DNA from: JAQVUB01 sp033809415
GTDB taxonomy: Bacteria; Verrucomicrobiota; Lentisphaeria; Oligosphaerales; Oligosphaeraceae
DNA: 8,302 nucleotides
Direction: 5' to 3'
Assembly (NCBI GenBank): GCA_033809415.1
Contig: JAPXLT010000221.1
Coordinates: forward strand, 1-8,302
Shown: piece by piece, positions 6,084-8,302 of the stretch
How the letters are laid out: each line of letters starts with the position of its first letter
Numbering within the stretch: the first letter of the stretch is position 1
Notes under the pieces: model-generated
Databases searched by the model: none
What the model was told of the DNA's origin: nothing
What the model saw: only the letters and a program-made list of their open reading frames with translations
Position numbers and translations under genes: made by a program

Positions 6084-6153
6084 CTTGGCGTTCTTGGCGC
6101 ACTTGGCGGTTGGTTCCTCGTCATTGAACCGCCAAGACGCCAAGGACGCCAAG
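6084..6153. repeat. Inverted repeat built of CTTGGCG units
   Basis: The left arm (6084-6111) holds three CTTGGCG units and the right arm (6127-6153) holds three complementary CGCCAAG units. The arms pair nearly throughout around a 15-nt loop. It lies 17 bp after larE, between convergent genes, so it may act as a bidirectional barrier to transcription, but it has no T-run for a standard intrinsic terminator. The structure could equally be a dispersed REP-like repeat. Confidence 0.9.
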
Positions 6154-6195
6154 CAATCGGAGAAACCAATAGGCCAAACCGCGATTCTGCGTGCC

Positions 6196-6262
6196 ATCCC
6201 ATCCGTCGAAGCAGCAACCTTATAAATTTTCCGAGCTTTCCGAGCTTTCCGTGGACAAAAAA
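6196..6262. repeat. Dispersed direct repeat, copy A
   Basis: This segment, beginning ATCCCATCCGTCGAAGCAGC and ending in CTTTCCGTGGACAAAAAA, matches 7306-7365 in the same orientation. Differences are a few substitutions, two single-base indels and an extra CGAGCTTTC unit here (6232-6240 and 6241-6249 are identical 9-mers). It lies downstream of the minus-strand phosphodiesterase gene; copy B lies upstream of it. Confidence 0.88.
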
Positions 6263-6289
6263 TGGGTTGTGGGCGACAGCCCACCCCAT
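6257..6289 (-). terminator. Intrinsic terminator for the minus-strand phosphodiesterase transcript
   Basis: Read on the minus strand, ATGGG and GTGGGC (6289-6285, 6284-6279) pair with GCCCAC and CCCAT (6274-6269, 6266-6262) around a GACA/TGTC tetraloop, with a 2-nt bulge. The stem of 11 pairs is followed directly by a run of T (6261-6257). It is 80 bp downstream of the gene's stop codon. Nothing similar is seen for the + strand here. Confidence 0.72.
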
Positions 6290-6368
6290 GACTTTTCGTG
6301 CCTTTTCGTTGTTAAGAACAGATGAAATCGAACTCCCTAAGCGCAAATCAAAGATGCTGCCACCTCTT

Positions 6369-7229
6369 TTATGACTCTGAAGCGCCAAAACAGTACAAAT
6401 GATTGATTACCATATCATCAAAACAATCCGTCCCGTGACTCCCTTTCCCATTTTCAAGGTCGTGTCCACCATGATCAGGAGTAAAGGTCAACAACCAATC
6501 TTCCTTTTTCCACAGCTGTTTCAGCAGGCTGGCCAGTTCTGAAAAGCGCCTGATGGAAGTGCGCATAGCTGCCAGCGATGCTTCTGACCGACATCCCGTC
6601 TTGTGCAGGCTGCTGTCATAACCACCATCATAACAGAGCAGTAAATCATAATCTAACTGGCTTGAAAGCAAAATCTTGCAGGTTTCAAAAGCTCGCTCGT
6701 TACGACTCAGTGAATAATAGTCGATCGGGCGATCACGGAAAATTTTGTCAATACTGCAATTGTTGGTGGCAATCACAGCAACTTTTTTCCCTGCTGCGGC
6801 GAATACATCAAAAATGGTATTTACAGTCAGAACCGGCTTACAATACTCCTGAATTCCATGAACCTGCGGTGAAGCTCCGGAAAAAATGCTTGCAAAGCAG
6901 ACTGGTGTTACGCTGGGCATGACCGAAGCGACGGGCACCCGTACATCAGCTATTTCGTGCAGAGGTGCAAAGTCTTCCGGATAAGCTTTCCACAGGACAT
7001 CCCCGATGGCATCCGGGCAGAATAGCATTGTTTTTGTCAATTTTCTGCCCGCTCCCAATATTCTTTGAGCGGCCTGCAAAACCGGTTGAATGGCATTTGC
7101 CTGATTTTGTTGCGGGCATGGCAAGCCCCACAGGGAGCATATTGTCGGCGTAAAATCAGCAATCGAATACTCCAGCCCGAACTTTTGCATGGGATCAGTC
7201 AAACCAGCAGCGTTTTTTTCTGTATTCAT
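6369..7229 (-). CDS. Cytoplasmic alkaline-phosphatase-superfamily phosphodiesterase/phosphatase
   Basis: The 286-residue product has the metal centre of the nucleotide pyrophosphatase/type I phosphodiesterase group of the alkaline phosphatase superfamily. Candidate ligands are Asp73 (CPDAIGD), Asp205 and His209 (YDGGYDSSLHKTG), Asp252 and His253 (PDHGGHD) and His265 (GSHG). Thr108 in MPSVTPVCFASIFSG is the likely nucleophile. There is no signal peptide or membrane segment, so it should act in the cytoplasm; the substrate is unknown. It is shorter than typical family members (about 400 residues). A segment IADFTPTICSLWGLPCP (23-39), like the DxxPT motif found near the C-terminus of relatives, lies here at the N-terminus. 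AAGGAG (7244-7239) is 9 nt before the ATG. A terminator follows at 6289-6257. Dispersed repeats A and B flank the gene. Confidence 0.82.
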   Translation of the reverse strand: MNTEKNAAGLTDPMQKFGLEYSIADFTPTICSLWGLPCPQQNQANAIQPVLQAAQRILGAGRKLTKTMLFCPDAIGDVLWKAYPEDFAPLHEIADVRVPVASVMPSVTPVCFASIFSGASPQVHGIQEYCKPVLTVNTIFDVFAAAGKKVAVIATNNCSIDKIFRDRPIDYYSLSRNERAFETCKILLSSQLDYDLLLCYDGGYDSSLHKTGCRSEASLAAMRTSIRRFSELASLLKQLWKKEDWLLTFTPDHGGHDLENGKGSHGTDCFDDMVINHLYCFGASES

Positions 7230-7253
7230 TTCTTACTTCTCCTTCGAACTACT

Positions 7254-7282
7254 CCGAGGCAATTGCATAAAGCCGGCCTCGG
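7254..7282 (-). promoter_or_regulatory. Leader hairpin upstream of the phosphodiesterase gene
   Basis: CCGAGGC at 7254-7260 and GCCTCGG at 7276-7282 are exact complements around a 15-nt loop. The stem ends 9 nt from the Shine-Dalgarno sequence of the minus-strand gene. It could be a leader structure, or the end of the upstream toroid-gene transcript, but it lacks a T-run. A function is not shown. Confidence 0.35.
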
Positions 7283-7305
7283 CACACAAGAATTTCGCCA
7301 GAGCA

Positions 7306-7365
7306 ATCCCTTCCGTCAAAGCAGCAACCCTTATAAAATTTTCCGCGCTTTCCGTGGACAAAAAG
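7306..7365. repeat. Dispersed direct repeat, copy B
   Basis: This copy runs from ATCCCTTCCGTCAAAGCAGC to CTTTCCGTGGACAAAAA, in the same orientation as 6196-6262 but with a single CGCGCTTTC unit where copy A has two. It fills much of the 147-bp gap between the two minus-strand genes and ends 11 bp from the toroid-gene stop codon. It lacks the terminator hairpin that follows copy A. Confidence 0.88.
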
Positions 7366-7376
7366 AACGTGCCGCT

Positions 7377-8213
7377 TCAAGGTGCAAGGCATAACTGCAG
7401 AATTTGCAGATAAAAAACGGTTGCGGATAAATCCGCAGCGGAATCCTTTCCGCTAAACGCCCCCTGCCCCCCCTGTTTTTCAAGAATCCGTGATACAATA
7501 CCCCCACGCCAGGTTTTCTCGCTCGGGAGCAGGATGCGTTCACTGGCTCGCAAGGCGCGGACAATCCAAAAGAGCATTTCCGGATCGGCACTGGCAGACT
7601 GCTCGATACAAGCAGAACGCAGTGCCTCCAGTTCCGATGGCTTAACTTGCGAACTGCCAAGGCTGAGCAGCGTCAGCAGAGCCAAAGCAGGATAGCGTTT
7701 CTTCTCCTGCAAAAAAAACTGTTGAAACTCTTGCACCTCGACAGCCGATAACAGTGTCAACTCCTGCGGCAGCAGAAAATGCGCTTCCAACAGCCACTGT
7801 CGCCCGACCGCAGGCTCGACAGTTAGGTGCCAGTTTGTTTTTTGCTGCTGGAAATAGCTCACCAGCGTCGCCGATTTCGGGTGATTCAGCCGTAATGGCA
7901 GCCGTAGCGCCTGTGCGAATGCACCGGCGGGATACAGCAGTTTTTCATGTTGCAAAATCCACTGGACTGCCTTTTGCAGCTCTTTGGCATAATGCTCCGC
8001 ATCGCTATTGGCCAGCAACATGCCAGCCTGCGCAGTCAAGGCAGGGTCACTCTGCCAGCTTCCACCGGGACTTTGCTGGCTGAGTACCCAAGCCTCCCCT
8101 CGAAGCAAAGCCAGACGCCCTTCCAGAAGCAAGGATTCACCTAAGCCAGACGCCTCAGCACGTGCTACCGAAATCCCGACAAGAAATAAAATGGAAATAA
8201 GCCGAAAAAACAT
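7377..8213 (-). CDS. Secreted protein with squalene-cyclase/prenyltransferase-like alpha/alpha-toroid repeats
   Basis: I do not recognise a specific function. The 278-residue product starts with a clear signal peptide (MFFRLISILFLVG, cleavage probably after VARA at about residue 19), so it is exported. The mature part is helix-rich. Two QW-type motifs (QxxxGxW/F) stand at its ends: QSPGGSW at 47-53 and QGGQGAF at 247-253, followed by ATVFYLQILQ, as in squalene cyclase and prenyltransferase repeat proteins. It is much shorter than a true cyclase and shows no DxDD or DCTAE motif, so a non-enzymatic repeat protein is more likely. ATG 8213 is the first available start; only six bases separate it from the 7-bp tandem array, and no Shine-Dalgarno sequence is visible. 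The frame stays open through the array to the window edge but offers no other ordinary start codon. Confidence 0.72.
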   Translation of the reverse strand: MFFRLISILFLVGISVARAEASGLGESLLLEGRLALLRGEAWVLSQQSPGGSWQSDPALTAQAGMLLANSDAEHYAKELQKAVQWILQHEKLLYPAGAFAQALRLPLRLNHPKSATLVSYFQQQKTNWHLTVEPAVGRQWLLEAHFLLPQELTLLSAVEVQEFQQFFLQEKKRYPALALLTLLSLGSSQVKPSELEALRSACIEQSASADPEMLFWIVRALRASERILLPSEKTWRGGIVSRILEKQGGQGAFSGKDSAADLSATVFYLQILQLCLAP

Positions 8214-8219
8214 ATGTAA

Positions 8220-8302
8220 GGGGACAGGGTGCAGGGGACAGGGGACAGGGGACAGGGTGCAGGGGACAGGGGACAGGGGACAGGGTGCAGGGGACAGGGG
8301 AC
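8220..8302. repeat. Heptanucleotide tandem repeat array with 28-bp higher-order period
   Basis: Twelve 7-bp units (the last cut by the window end) are of two types, GGGGACA and GGGTGCA. The GGGTGCA units occur at 8227, 8255 and 8283, exactly 28 bp apart, so a four-unit block (three GGGGACA plus one GGGTGCA) has itself been duplicated. It is the reverse-orientation relative of the array at 16-71 (shared unit TGCACCC). The + strand fits a G-quadruplex pattern. It lies directly upstream of the minus-strand toroid gene and continues beyond the window. Confidence 0.95.

Larger units (their letters stand above)
6063..6299. repeat. 12-bp direct repeat bracketing the larE downstream gap
   Basis: ATGACTTTTCGT occurs at 6063-6074, where it includes the larE TGA, and again at 6288-6299. 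The two copies enclose the inverted repeat (6084-6153), a dispersed repeat (6196-6262) and the terminator (6257-6289). CTTTTCGT followed by GCCTTTTCGTTGTT resembles the arm sequence of the palindromic elements around lptB. The whole 302-bp gap from 6067 to 6368 contains no supported gene. Confidence 0.6.

Noticed and set aside
5877..6374. Plus-strand reading frame running from larE through the repeat-filled gap
   Set aside because: It is out of frame with larE, crosses several repeats and has no family resemblance; it is a product of the repeat sequence.

Overview
The window looks like a chromosomal segment of a Gram-negative (LPS-bearing) bacterium with roughly balanced base composition. The evidence is a Kdo synthesis and LPS export block on the + strand: kdsA, kdsC, an lptC-like gene, lptA and lptB, followed by hpf. 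The mix of this block with abundant non-coding palindromic and tandem repeats in almost every intergenic gap fits an environmental or gut PVC-type bacterium (for example Lentisphaerota or Verrucomicrobiota). That taxonomic guess comes from general impression, not from a diagnostic marker, and is weak.

Layout. Positions 16-71 hold a 7-bp tandem repeat. Positions 178-1985 hold kdsA-kdsC-lptC as overlapping genes, with lptA at 2029-2589 after a 43-bp gap. lptB (3045-3782) is separated from its neighbours on both sides by two copies of one long palindromic repeat element. The second copy (3803-3997) is flanked by a 7-bp direct repeat and looks like a non-autonomous mobile element (MITE-like). hpf (4165-4545) follows with a strong ribosome binding site, then a perfect palindrome and short direct repeats. 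Next come a dCMP deaminase gene (4694-5248) and larE (5245-6066), joined by an ATGA overlap. Positions 6067-6368 are a repeat-filled gap between convergent transcription units, with a 28/27-nt inverted repeat and an intrinsic terminator for the minus strand. On the minus strand lie a small alkaline-phosphatase-superfamily phosphodiesterase (6369-7229) and a secreted alpha/alpha-toroid (prenyltransferase/squalene-cyclase-like) protein (7377-8213). A second 7-bp tandem array fills 8220-8302 and runs off the window.

Function. KdsA makes Kdo-8-phosphate and KdsC dephosphorylates it, supplying Kdo for lipid A-core. LptB is the ATPase, LptC the membrane-anchored periplasmic tether and LptA the periplasmic bridge of the LPS transport machine, so synthesis and export are encoded together. 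In many proteobacteria rpoN lies between lptB and hpf; here that position holds only the palindromic element. The dCMP deaminase (dUMP supply) and LarE (sacrificial sulfur transfer for the nickel-pincer cofactor) share a transcript but no obvious pathway. The two minus-strand genes have no evident link to the LPS block.

The coding content is mostly recognisable. The unusual part is the repeat architecture: two heptamer arrays placed upstream of the outermost genes, both with the C-rich strand in the sense direction; a palindromic element on each side of lptB; and a different direct repeat on each side of the phosphodiesterase gene. Genes that start just downstream of these repeats (lptB, the dCMP deaminase, the toroid gene) lack a visible Shine-Dalgarno sequence, whereas most others have one.
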